Below are positions 29,823 to 40,391 of a stretch of DNA of 48,942 nucleotides, piece after piece. Source of the stretch: Amoeboaphelidium occidentale. Lineage: Eukaryota > Aphelidiomycota > Aphelidea. The stretch is taken from positions 1 through 48,942 of the forward strand of contig JALGPX010000086.1 of NCBI GenBank assembly GCA_023515795.1, given 5' to 3'. The notes beneath the pieces are model-generated. The model had not been told where the DNA came from. It saw only the letters and a program-made list of their open reading frames with translations, and searched no databases. Position numbers and translations under genes: made by a program. Every line of letters begins with the position of its first letter. Within the stretch, counting starts at the first letter, position 1.

Positions 29823-32800
29823 ATGTGGTCAGAAGAAGATGACAGGAATTCTCCAGAGAAGGATTTTGATAATGAAATAAGGGAAATTGTTAAAGAAGAA
29901 GAAGAAGAGAAAGAAGAGAAGAAAGAGAAAGAAGAAGAAGAAGAAGAGAAAGAGAAGACTTCAATCACTATTACAAATGAATCTTCTCTAATCACCAAAG
30001 TTATCCTCTTACTCCAAGAGAATAATCATTTTATTGTGGAATTATATAATTACAACAGATTTCTATTTCTTCTTTTAATTATAATTTTAGTTTATTTCTT
30101 ATGGAATCAGTTATTATTGGTTGGAGTGTTTTTATTAGGATTTCTTTATTCAAGTACACTTTATGATGATTTAAGAGTTAAAAGAGTTGATGCAGTTTAT
30201 GATGACTTTGTAAAGAGAATGTTGTTTATTAGAAAAGAATTAAAAGATGACATTGATTATGAGTCACCGTCACCATCACCATCATCATCACCATCATCAT
30301 CTATAATAATAACAACAACGTCTCAGTCAAAGAATCCTGTATCGTTATCTCCTCCATTATCACTAATTGTGGCTGATAAATGGAATCTTCTTTTGGATTT
30401 CATTNTATTAGAAAAGAATTAAAAGATGACATTGATTATGAGTCACCGTCACCGTCACCATCATCATCATCATCATCATCTATAATAATAACAACAACAA
30501 CAACAACAACGTCTCAGTCAAAGAATCCTGTATCGTTATCTCCTCCATTATCACTAATTGTGGCTGATAAATGGAATCTTCTTTTGGATTTCATTATTAA
30601 AGATTTCATTATGTTTTGGTATAACTCTGTTAATTTGAGTAAGAGTAAAGAATTTCTAGTTAGATTGAGGCATTCAATGTATGCTCTGATATTGAATGGG
30701 AAGAATTATATGGATTCTACTATTCAATCTTCTACTTCTACTTCTACTTCTACTTCTACTTCTACTTCTAATACGAAACGATTAAAGACAATGGTTTTGG
30801 CTTTGGGTAATGTTTTTATTGTTCATTTGAAAGAGTATAAACAATTGGAGAAATCTTCCTTGCTTTCCAGGGAAGCTCTGAGTGATCGTATGGTAATGAT
30901 GAGATTGAGGGATTTGAGTGATTTATTAGTTAGGAGGTTGTTGAGTAGATCTGATTCTTTGTCTCTTAGTATGGTTGCTATTGTTAAAGAAGTATTATGT
31001 AGTCATATATTATTGCCTCTTCTGGATTATTGTTCTACTCCATACTTTTTAAATCATACTATATTGCAGTTATTAAGTAACAGTAGTAACAGCAATGAGA
31101 AGAAATCATCTGCAAATTCTATTAAACAGCCTTTAGATGTTAGGGATTGTGTCAAGAGACCTGATACTTTTGTGTTGTTTATGGAGTATATGGATTTGAA
31201 TCAGTATCCTGCGTATTTGAGGTTTTTGAATAATGTTGATGTGTTTCGGCAGTTTGCTAGAGTAGCACAATCACCTGCAGAAGTTAAACAAGATGCTATG
31301 GATATTTATGAGTCACATTTTGGTACAGAAGCATTGTTTCCAGTTCCACTTGTTACTATTGCAACTTATCCTAAAACTAAGGAAGATTCGAGTCAAGCTG
31401 TAGATGATGATGATGATGAACTGATTTCAGCAGAGAATCAGAGAAGGATCAAGAATGTTTGGATGGAAGTTGAAATGGGTTCGGTTTATTGTTTTGATTT
31501 TGCTCAGACTTGTGTTTATGAGATTCTGGAGAAGGAATACTATGAAAAGTTTATTAAGAGTGAAGTGTATAAGATGGGGTTGCTAGGGAAAAGTGTTGGA
31601 GGGAGTCTTGGAGGTTTAAAGGATGATGATGATGATGATGAGGAGGAAGAAGGCTATGAACAAGAAGATGAAATAGTTACTCAACAAGGATCTAATGAGA
31701 GTCTGGATTATACCAAAATTGACAATACTACAGCGATCAATGACCTCAAGAGTTTAAATCCGGAGTCATCGCGTGAGAGCTCTAGTGAGAGTCTGAATGA
31801 AGATGGTACTTCAAAGAAGATTAAACATTTGGCTGAAGCTATAACGACTTTAAGAGAACAATTATTGCTGATTGATACTACACTAAGTTCAACAAATAGT
31901 AGTAGCAACAGCACTTCCTCTGGAAACAGCATGAAACAATTGCAGCCTAATGAAATGAAACGTTTGTCTAAACTGAATGCTCAAAAGAAACAATTGGAAC
32001 GACAGATTGCTCAGTATATGCAACAAGCAGAACAGATTAATGATGATCAGATTGATTTTACAAAAGTTTCCGTAAAAATTACACAAGTTGAAGTTGATTC
32101 TTCCAATAAGAGTGTGACGCAGTTTGTGAAGAATGTCGCAGGGAAATTGAATCCTTTGGGGTCGATGCTGAAGAATGGGATCTTTCTGACGATACAATTG
32201 TCTGCCAATGATGATTCAAATTCTAAAAAAGATTTCACTCCTAGAAACGTACGCAGAAGTATCGCTGCTTTTGAAGTTTTGGATCGAAAGTTGAAGTCAC
32301 AATTCGAAAAGTGTAAAAAGATCAAGTTTCCTTCGACATCATCAGCAGCAAGTTTAGTGCCGACACTGCAAATATCTGAAGAAAAATTAGTTAAACTTCA
32401 AGGAGAATTGAATACATACCTGCAAATCCTTCTTGGTGATCAACTGTTGTGCGAGAGTCGACCAGTTCAAATGTTCTTTTCATCAAAAGAAGATTCTCTA
32501 TTCATGGCTTCTCAGGAAAGTAATACAACAATCTCGGCTACAGTTGGTTTTACGAAATTGAATACTCTGTCAAAGAATCTGATGACTTCTATAACGAGTA
32601 AATCCAAAAGTCCGCTCCCATCAAGATCAGTCGATAGTTCAGTTAATAGTCAATTGAACAAAGTTCTATCGGAAGAAGAAGCAGAATTAGAATTCGATTT
32701 GGATGTTTACATTGACTCTTTCTTCAAGTTGATTACAGAAATGTTTGATTTGAATCTACGGAATCAATGGATTAGACGTAAATCACTGTCTGTTCTACGG

Positions 32801-33271
32801 CAGATATTACTACAACAAAGCAAGTACACATCCACAAAAGTGACGTCTGTTTTGGATACATTCATAGCATCTGGTATGGCTTCTGTGAATCAGTATTGGT
32901 CAGCTGAAGGAACTGTTAATGGTTGGCTAGATTACTTTACTGATAAATACTGGCCAATGCCAGATCGATCGTTTACTCGTATCAATTGGAGCGATGCTGA
33001 GATGAAGAAGGAAACTTTAAGGCTTCGAAATGAAGCAAAAGAAGCGCTATTCTCTACATTTCTCAATGTTGACCTGAATAATTCAAATCAAGCTGGGTTT
33101 GAGAAGATCAATACTTATCTATCTGTTCTTGTCGGGAGATATAATACACTTATGGGGGTTCAAAGAGTATTTGAGATGCTTCAACATAAGGCATTGAATC
33201 GGGTTCTGATACTTTCTCTTGCTGAAGTATTTTTTAAGATTCTTTTGGATAAAGACCAACGAGTTTATTAA
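29823..33271 (+). CDS. Sorting nexin of the Mdm1/SNX13/SNX25 type (PXA-RGS-PX-nexin C)
   Basis: A membrane-anchored sorting nexin; Mdm1-type proteins tether the ER to vacuole/lysosome and lipid droplets. After a Glu-rich leader come membrane helices (FLFLLLIIILVYFLWNQLLL near residue 80), a PXA-type domain (KWNLLLDFIIKDFIMFWYNS), an RGS-like segment (VLFMEYMDLNQYPAYLRFL), an acidic/coiled-coil linker, a divergent PX region (FEVLDRKLKSQFEKCKKIKF ... LNTYLQILLGDQLL), and a C-terminal nexin domain (LFKLI-like FFKLITEMFDLNLRNQWIRR, LLDKDQRVY end). An N at 30405 separates duplicated copies (30227-30404 and 30406-30595) and shifts the frame; dropping 30227-30405 (179 bp) leaves one frame of about 1089 codons. 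Thr, Ser and Pro runs differ between the copies. Confidence 0.85.
30227..30595 (+). repeat. Direct repeat around N at 30405 (sorting nexin)
   Basis: Copy 1 is 30227-30404 and copy 2 is 30406-30595, the same sequence except for TCA/CAT and ACA run lengths. The period, 179 bp, is not a multiple of three, so the assembled gene is frameshifted here while either copy alone reads through. Same seam type as at 27373 and 27930. Confidence 0.85.
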
Positions 33272-33284
33272 GTTTAATACTAAT

Positions 33285-35115
33285 TCAAGAGATGGAATTC
33301 AACACATCTGATAAAGATTTCTTTGGTACATGAAGTTTTTTGGCATTCGTAAAAGTGAATCTGCTCTGACAGAGTTCTCTTTCAAGCCATCTAACATTTC
33401 GAAACATAAATAAATCATTCGATACAGTTTGACGCATCTTTTCGCATTTAGACTTGTCGAACTTTGCTCTTTTGACGAGAATGTTATTAGCGCCTAGAGA
33501 ACGAGCCCAATTGAACTTTTGATTACCAGGTATTTCCATTCTGATGATTTTGGTTTTATGTCCATTCTCATTAATTCCTGAGACATGAACAGGGACCTTG
33601 ATTTTGCTTGTCTTGCTGGATGCTCCATTGTAAGTCTTTGATATGGTCTTCTTCACAGAAGATCCACTTGGTTCATCTTTGTATTCATTACTCTTTCCGA
33701 CCCATCCTCTGCAATTCTCACTTCCACAAAAACATTCCATGCGTTTCTCCCCAAACGAATGCCAATTGTAGTCATATGTAATCTCTTCGTTAGCAGCTAT
33801 ATTCCTACTTGCAAAAATTCCGACACAAATCTCTCCATCAACATGCCATTTTTCTATGTGACAATTTGGATCACATGAGTGATTTACAAATCTAACCATT
33901 AGTTTAAAGTTGAAGTGTGACTTACCTAGCTTCATTTCCTTTTAGCCCGCCATCCACAACTTCGCCGTTAGCATAATCTAAGAAGTACAAGCATTGTTGG
34001 TTTTTGTATATTGTTTCAACTCTCTCTGCCAATAGATCGCTTGAAATAACTTCACCAACATATTCTATAAGCAAAGTTCCTTGTTGTATTGAATTCATTG
34101 TTTTCATTCCAAAACCACTGCCTTCACCAGCATAAAAAACTACTAAATCTTTCAAAAATTGTTTCTTCTGGAATGCTTGATTTGAACATTGAGCACCACA
34201 AGGACAATTATTGGGATTACATTCAATAAAAGTCAACCTATTAATACAGTCATCTAAGCATCCTGGAGAACCATCTGCTGGAGGTTTGCACTCACATCGT
34301 GGTGTATGATCATCATGGCGCCGTTTCCTTTCGATGAATAAGTTGTTTCGTATTTTGGTATATGATTTCGGCTGTCTGGCCTGCGAGAACATAATATCAT
34401 AAGGTACATAGAATTCTTTCTGCTGTTTCAAATACCACTCACCAAAATTGACTGGTAAAGGCAGAAATCTCCGGCCTTCATGTTTTACCTGAGTAAGCAC
34501 GTTGTCATTCTTAAATTCTGCCAATTCTTGCGTTGATAATTTATAGTCGATGGAATACATACCAGCTCTGAGAAAATTCTTATCAGGTAAACCAGGCATA
34601 ACTTGAACTTCTTCATCCTGCCAGACGTCCACTAAAGCCTTTTTTAAATTGTTAATTAGTGAAATATCAATGTGTACCTGTTTCTTAGACCTTTTACTTA
34701 ACGAAGGTGATCCACGCTTTCGCTTAACTGATTTCTTCTTAGGCTTCTCTGGAGAGCTCTCATCCACTGTTTCATATGATCCCAATGAACTTAAGTCGCT
34801 TCCACCAAATATGTCGTCGTCGTATTCGCTCGCACCAACAACATCGGCCGATGATTCAGCTGTTACAACAACAGCATTATGGTCTTCCGTTACAATCTTT
34901 GTTTCAACTTCCAGTTTTCCGCCCATAATCATGGCGACATCGGCCAACTCATTCAAGTTATGTGTCACTTGCATCTGAATGTTGTTTGAAGGAATATTCT
35001 CGACATCTTGAGGACAAATTGTTGTAAATAGTTTCGACGGCTCAATAGTAGTACAAACGTAGTTTTCGGTCTGCTCTTCCGGTATCCCATTTCCCATATT
35101 TAGATCAAATAGCAT
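33285..35115 (-). CDS. ASH1/NSD-like SET-domain histone lysine methyltransferase
   Basis: 598 residues, complement(join(33285..33891, 33926..35115)), with a 34-nt intron, the shortest in the window. The ATG at 35115 is the first in frame. An acidic N-terminus and a basic patch (KPKKKSVKRKRGSPSLSKRS) precede an AWS-type Cys-rich region (RCECKPPADGSPGC, CNPNNCPCGAQCSNQAF). The SET domain follows: GEGSGFGMKT, IEYVGEVIS, NEAR|FVNHSCDPNC (split by the intron) and ITYDYNWHSF, then the post-SET CFCGSENCRGWVG. Order and motifs match the H3K36-methylating SET2/NSD/ASH1 group, with ITYDYNWHSF closest to ASH1. The stop is TGA. The C-terminal 150 residues are basic and unassigned. It converges with the sorting nexin gene (13 bp). 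Confidence 0.92.
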
Positions 35116-35266
35116 ATTGATTAATTTAGAGGAAAAATTGTCAGATGGAAACAAACAAAGCCGCTGATGTTATTGTTGTTGTTGTTTCCAGTAATGAACA
35201 GTGAGCCAAACAGAAAGAAATCTATTGCTACGATATGATACAAAAGGAAAAAATTTGCGTTATCGG

Positions 35267-37558
35267 TTAATTAGTATGTTGTTGCTCTCTAAAAGTTCTG
35301 TAAAAATCAACAACTCTGTCATGTCGCATCAATGTCCAAATCTTCTCCCGGACCGTCATAAAATCTTTACCGCGCCCGCTTTCTCTTCTTGACAACGGTC
35401 TACAGTGTTCATCATATCCTATTAGTCTTATTCCACACAAACTTGTTCCTCTTGATAAGGCGACGTAGAATTGTCCAACTTCGAATATTGTGTTTATGTC
35501 CACTTCAATCTTTTGCAAAGTTTGGCCTTGACTTTTGTGAATGGAATACGACCAGGCATGCCTTAAAGGTAATTGAACTCTAAAACCACCTTGCTTTGTT
35601 TCTTGTGGTATCTTCTCTTCTTCCTGGTCGATTTGTCCCTTGAAAGGAAAAATAACAACCGTAAGAGTTTTCTTATCTGGACAGTAAACAGGAGCAAGGA
35701 ATTCATACTTTTTCGGGACCGGAAGTATTGCAAGTGGCTCATCGTTACTTGCAAAAGATTGAAATACAGGAAACTTAACTCTAGGTAATACGATGTAAGG
35801 TTCATGATCCTTAACGACAGGCCTTGGCATCATTCTTGACTTGAACAACGGTTCGATTGGCATCTTGACAAAATCAACAACTTCTCCTATAGCTCCATTG
35901 ACTAGACCTATTTTCGGTTTGATGTTTGTTAAAAGCATAACTTGAACTCCTTTCCGCAACTTCAAGTGTTCAACAAACAATGTTCCACCCTCAATTTCCT
36001 GTCTCTCTGCAGAATTTTGGTATAATCCGTTAGTTTCAGGATGCTGTGTGTACGCGTGATAAGAATATACGGGCTTTGAACTCAAACTAGCAAATCGCTT
36101 GTTATTGAATTCATCAGAATCTCTTCTAAATGGAAACAGAGGAATAGACTTGAAAGCTGAAGAAGTAATTCTCTTGAGGAAGTCGTTGCAATGGATATCG
36201 TCGGTCTTTAAGTCAGGCTTGAAACGAAAACCTTCGAATTTCTTCTCCTTCTCATCTTCTTCATCTGAATAACAAGGGTATACATATTCTGCTAAATCTT
36301 CCAGAGAGCCAAGATCATTCGATTTTGGAGAAGACAACAAACGAAATATCGGATCATTAACTCTTTCTTCAAATGGCATCTCCAAGTGATGAAACAAAGC
36401 ATCGGCGACCATAAACTTTTTCCATTCATTTTCCTGATGTTTCGATATGTCTTTGGGTTTATCATGGCTGTTTAAGTTACCACAAATAAGACTCTTAGCA
36501 AAATTGCGTAGAAAATTTAACAAGTCAACAAATATAGGATCGCCTTTTTGTCTAAAGACCTCTGATAACTCAAAAATATTTGAATGATCATGATTCACCA
36601 CATCCTTCCAACATGCCGCATCAAAAACGAAAATCTTGTCATTAGTTTCAAGATTTTTAGAAACAGGGGGCAGCTGCATGAAATCACCGCACAGTATCAG
36701 CTGAATGCCACCAAGTGCCGCATCGTTATTTTGCTTCAATCGCTTTCCAATTCGATCGAGGGTATCCAACAGAGAAGGATGTATCATTGAGCATTCATCG
36801 ATAATCAAAGTCTTTACATTCTTCCATCTCCGAAACGCAGAAATATTTGTGGGTTTCTTCAAGTGATTAAAAATATGTGTTAAAGAAGGGACTTTCATAT
36901 TGCTTCCAAATAGTCCTGGCGATATTCCACCCCATGAATGAAGTGTAACTCCGTTTATCCGACACGCAGCTATTCCAGTTGATGCAGTTAAAACAATACG
37001 CTTTTGTAAATCTTCCGTAGATAAATCAGGATACTCTTGTCGTTCCTTCTCCATCAAGGCCTTGACCACTTTCGATAGCAAAACAGATTTCCCTGTACCA
37101 GCCTGCCCTGTAAAGAAAAGATTTGGTCTGTGGTTAGACGTGACATGTTGTATAATCGACTCTTGTTCCCTTGTCACTGTGATAATCTCCGTTGAATCAG
37201 AATCGTTCTCCTGTTGAGTGGGTACTACTGAAGAGTGAAGAATGTTTACCCATCGGTTCATCTTCTTCCATTGAAAATCTGTAGATACTTCATTTGCCCA
37301 TCGGTTTTTGACTAATAGCTCCTCAAGATTGATATCCTCGTGGTCTCGGTCCCTCTTTGATATTTGTTGATGTGGTTGCTGAAGTTGCTTTACTACAGCA
37401 GGTCTAGAACTATGCGTTCTGTTAAACGCCTTATGTCGTATCTTTAAAGTATTATCCAGAACACGTGACCGTATTCGGAGCATTTTTCTAGCTTTCCAAC
37501 TGATCAAATAGAAACAGTTGTTGTTTGAAACCACAAGAGGTGGCGCACACAAAGACAT
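35267..37558 (-). CDS. PIF1: PIF1-family DNA helicase
   Basis: 763 residues. A 5'-3' SF1B helicase for genome and mitochondrial DNA stability. Walker A FFTGQAGTGKS near residue 150, GIAACRINGVTLHSW, Walker B LIIDECSMI, LCGDFMQLPPV, ELSEVFRQ, and late motifs VMLLTNI, GLVNGAIGEVV, AWSYSIHKSQGQTL and FYVALSRGTSL. A long insertion of about 180 residues lies between motifs III and IV, much of it charged. A second in-frame ATG at 37483 begins MLRIRSRVLDNTLKIRHKAF, Arg-rich and without acidic residues at the start, a possible mitochondrial presequence. Yeast Pif1 also uses two starts for its two compartments. Divergent from the zinc-finger gene, 106 bp between ATGs. Confidence 0.94.
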   Translation of the reverse strand: MSLCAPPLVVSNNNCFYLISWKARKMLRIRSRVLDNTLKIRHKAFNRTHSSRPAVVKQLQQPHQQISKRDRDHEDINLEELLVKNRWANEVSTDFQWKKMNRWVNILHSSVVPTQQENDSDSTEIITVTREQESIIQHVTSNHRPNLFFTGQAGTGKSVLLSKVVKALMEKERQEYPDLSTEDLQKRIVLTASTGIAACRINGVTLHSWGGISPGLFGSNMKVPSLTHIFNHLKKPTNISAFRRWKNVKTLIIDECSMIHPSLLDTLDRIGKRLKQNNDAALGGIQLILCGDFMQLPPVSKNLETNDKIFVFDAACWKDVVNHDHSNIFELSEVFRQKGDPIFVDLLNFLRNFAKSLICGNLNSHDKPKDISKHQENEWKKFMVADALFHHLEMPFEERVNDPIFRLLSSPKSNDLGSLEDLAEYVYPCYSDEEDEKEKKFEGFRFKPDLKTDDIHCNDFLKRITSSAFKSIPLFPFRRDSDEFNNKRFASLSSKPVYSYHAYTQHPETNGLYQNSAERQEIEGGTLFVEHLKLRKGVQVMLLTNIKPKIGLVNGAIGEVVDFVKMPIEPLFKSRMMPRPVVKDHEPYIVLPRVKFPVFQSFASNDEPLAILPVPKKYEFLAPVYCPDKKTLTVVIFPFKGQIDQEEEKIPQETKQGGFRVQLPLRHAWSYSIHKSQGQTLQKIEVDINTIFEVGQFYVALSRGTSLCGIRLIGYDEHCRPLSRRESGRGKDFMTVREKIWTLMRHDRVVDFYRTFREQQHTN

Positions 37559-37664
37559 TCCAGTTCTACTGAATTAAAGAAGGATGGCTTAAGGCTCACA
37601 CTGAAGAGCCTCCATTTGCAGCGTTGCCAACCTTTGCAACTACCATTTCTTCCTTTTTTGCGGA

Positions 37665-39011
37665 ATGGACAAGTTTACAACGAACAAACCTCTGGAATTC
37701 GATCTGGAAATTAACGTTACTTGCCCACTCAGTCACGCTACAGCTGAGAACGCTGATGATATTCTGTCCAGTTTGAGGACTTATAGATTCCATAATGTTC
37801 CTGATCTCTGCGCGCATTTGAGAACTGCGCATGATTTTGAGCTGGACAATGTTAATTCTATTCATCTGTTTCTTCAAGATTATTTGGATACTCTCAAGCA
37901 TTACGCGTCTGATGGTAAAGTGATGATATCTCAAAGTCAAGATTTGGAAGAGCGCAAGAGATTGCATGCTAAAAAGCTTCAAGATGCTTTGGATGTTCAG
38001 CTGAATACTCTCTCGAATATCGCTGCAGTCGGGAACGGCGCATTTGGATCGCAGAAGGATTATGAATGCCCGTTTTGTTCATTTTGTACTGATGGCTCTG
38101 ATGGTATTCCTAAATTGGCGCTGATTCTGGAACACATGGAACATTATCACAAACATCGAATTGACCCTAAACAGATGGTTTACATCCCAGAATATCTGAG
38201 TACATTGAAAAGGAAATTCAAAAGTGAACTTAAATGCACGTATTGTGAACGCACATTCAAAGACAAGGAAACACTTCGGAAGCACATGAAAAAGAAGTTC
38301 CATGGTGTTGTATTAAATCCTTTAATTGATACTTCTAACCCGGATGATCTGAGAAAGCCTTCCGTTATTCATAAGAATAATCGAAACTATGACAAGTTTT
38401 ACATTGAGAATTACGAGCAGTACGGAAAAAGTTGGAGAGATCCTGTGAATTCTGGTCGCAGTCGAACATCTTTCATGTCTCAGACTTCTAGCTTAGCCGG
38501 AAGTGATCACAACGACGGCGAAGAAGATAAAGGCGACGAAGGCGAAGATAATAATGACGTAGACGAATGGGATGAGCAGATATTTGCGAATTGTTTGTTT
38601 TGTAGTGAAGAGTTTCCGTTAGATGTAATCACCTCTCATTTCCACGAAAGCCATAATTTCAAATTTGAAGAGCTTTCTAGTGATTTTTATGACAGAGTCA
38701 AGATCGTCAATTATATACGGAGAGTTGTGTTGTATGAGTCCAAGTGTTGCTCATGTGGTAAAGAATTTGAGAGTGTTGATAAAGTTTATGATCATTTCAA
38801 GGAAAATCCCGTGTGTTGTGTTGCATTGAAAGATAAAGATGAATGGAAAGATACAATCTATTTAATGCCAACAGTTGAAGACGATGGGCTTTTACTCTGT
38901 CTAGAAGGTGATGAAATTGATTTTGAATCGGATGACGAAAATGAGACATTGCTTGAAGGAATGCGAAAATCTCTGACTATCGAACCAGGCCACTTTTCCA
39001 CAAATATTTAG
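37665..39011 (+). CDS. ZNF277: ZNF277-like C2H2 zinc-finger protein
   Basis: 448 residues. Fingers are spread and irregular, as in ZNF277: CPFCSFCTD near 130, CTYCERTFKDKETLRKHM near 189, CLFCSEEFPLDVITSHF near 312 and CCSCGKEFESVDKVYDHF near 362. The separators VYIPEYLSTLKRKF and FEELSSDFYDRVKIVNYIRR match family positions. An acidic stretch lies between the second and third fingers, and the C-terminus ends in an acidic patch. In animals ZNF277 binds ribosomal protein uS5 and Polycomb factors; in fungi its role is not settled. First in-frame ATG is at 37665. Confidence 0.82.
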   Translation: MDKFTTNKPLEFDLEINVTCPLSHATAENADDILSSLRTYRFHNVPDLCAHLRTAHDFELDNVNSIHLFLQDYLDTLKHYASDGKVMISQSQDLEERKRLHAKKLQDALDVQLNTLSNIAAVGNGAFGSQKDYECPFCSFCTDGSDGIPKLALILEHMEHYHKHRIDPKQMVYIPEYLSTLKRKFKSELKCTYCERTFKDKETLRKHMKKKFHGVVLNPLIDTSNPDDLRKPSVIHKNNRNYDKFYIENYEQYGKSWRDPVNSGRSRTSFMSQTSSLAGSDHNDGEEDKGDEGEDNNDVDEWDEQIFANCLFCSEEFPLDVITSHFHESHNFKFEELSSDFYDRVKIVNYIRRVVLYESKCCSCGKEFESVDKVYDHFKENPVCCVALKDKDEWKDTIYLMPTVEDDGLLLCLEGDEIDFESDDENETLLEGMRKSLTIEPGHFSTNI

Positions 39012-39057
39012 AAAATTATCTAATACATTCTATTAAATTGCTCTATGTTATGATGGA

Positions 39058-39630
39058 TTAGGTGAGAGTGTTCTTTGCTTTTATCGCAGAGAACAACCTC
39101 TTTCCGAAAAGTCCTATACTTTTGCTTTGTTTCACACCGTGGATTTTCAATTGATCTTCTACCTTATTGTCTGTAAGATAAAACTGTTTCGGATCATCTA
39201 TCGATAAAGAACTATCAGCTAATGATATTTCATCAACATCAAAGTAATCATTGCAAGGAGACATAGATCCTTCCAAAGGCGATAAACTATGCGCTCCAGA
39301 CGATGAACTTCGCTTAGCCTTCTCGTTTAACCTATTCATGAACTCATCGCGTTCCGCCCGATGATCATCAGCCATTCGTTGTGCGTGATCTAATTGTTTC
39401 ATCAGTTCCTTGAGCACAGGAGAAGAGAGTTCATACTCATGCTGACTCATTGTCTCAACTTCTGATAAAACAAAAGATAAATGATGCATGTTCAGCATCG
39501 ATTGCCTTGAAGAAGATTTTAAGACGCGCCTCGTTTGAACTGTTTTCGCGGCTTCCATTTGAAGTTCTTCGGATTCTTTCAGCATAGTCAGCATGTTCTC
39601 AAACTGTAGCTCCGTTGGTGATAGTGACAT
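39058..39630 (-). CDS. Coiled-coil protein of unknown function
   Basis: 190 residues. Starts MSLSPTELQFENMLTMLKES; central heptad-like helix (SPVLKELMKQLDHAQRMADD) and a Ser-rich middle (SSSSGAHSLSPLEGSMSP) that could be phosphorylated, then a basic C-terminus (GLFGKRLFSAIKAKNTLT). No domain is recognised. It converges with the ZNF277-like gene, 46 bp between stops. Length, codon use and a clear TAA stop support a real gene. Confidence 0.6.
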   Translation of the reverse strand: MSLSPTELQFENMLTMLKESEELQMEAAKTVQTRRVLKSSSRQSMLNMHHLSFVLSEVETMSQHEYELSSPVLKELMKQLDHAQRMADDHRAERDEFMNRLNEKAKRSSSSGAHSLSPLEGSMSPCNDYFDVDEISLADSSLSIDDPKQFYLTDNKVEDQLKIHGVKQSKSIGLFGKRLFSAIKAKNTLT

Positions 39631-39899
39631 TCTTTATTTGGATTAAAACAAGTATTATGATGCTTGTGCGAATGTAACTCCCCGAGGAATCTCTAATTGG
39701 TGGATCAATGATTGTGCAACTCTTGTGTTTCCACTAAGACCTAACACAAGTCTCCCTTAAAGAATGATATCGCAAGAGAATAGCGCATCGCATAACTAAG
39801 GCTTCCATCTACTCGGCTCTTATAAGTTGAAACGCGCGCTGATTTAACTTGCAAAACGATCGACAACCGAACTGAAAATTTTTTCTTAAATCAAAAGAA

Positions 39900-40248
39900 A
39901 TGGTAAGTCAATCTTTATAATTACAAGAATCCTTCCAGTGCAAAGGCTTTACAGAAGACTAATTGCCGCCTACTACGACAAGAGGCGCCGTGATGTTGAG
40001 TCTTTAGTGGTCCCTGGAGATTCTTGAAGAAAAGAGCAGAATTAACTGTTATGTAGGATAAGCCAAAGTTAGCAAAGGTTGTGAAAGTATTGGGACGTAC
40101 TGGATCCCGTGGAGGTGTCACTCAGGTTCGCGTTGAATTCTTGGACGAGGAAAGCAGATCTATCGTCAGAAACGTCGTCGGTCCAGTTCGTGAAAATGAT
40201 ATTATCACTCTTCTTGAGTCTGAACGTGAAGCAAGACGTCTTCGTTAA
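39900..40248 (+). CDS. RPS28: Ribosomal protein eS28 (RPS28)
   Basis: 64 residues, join(39900..39902, 40057..40248): the first exon is only the ATG, followed by a 154-nt intron ending TTATGTAG, and the second exon encodes [42 protein letters not shown]-like and [12 protein letters not shown]. This is the invariant eS28 end. It is a 40S head protein near the mRNA exit. Length is the family's usual. The intron is three to four times longer than others here. No poly(A) site is certain, but AATAAA-type sequence lies 12 bp after the stop. Confidence 0.95.
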
Positions 40249-40391
40249 TTATATTATCAGAAATAAAATGTACTCTGGGTGAAATTAATTTGACCATGAT
40301 GAGCCCTTATTGGCCAGCATAATGTCGGATCGCGAGCCAATGATTGTGTAGCATCCACTGTTACACTGCATTTTCTTCTTCAAAATCATCT

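Noticed and set aside
39903-40056. A confident C/D or H/ACA snoRNA in the RPS28 intron
   Set aside because: No D box or ACA tail could be placed, so it is kept only as a question.
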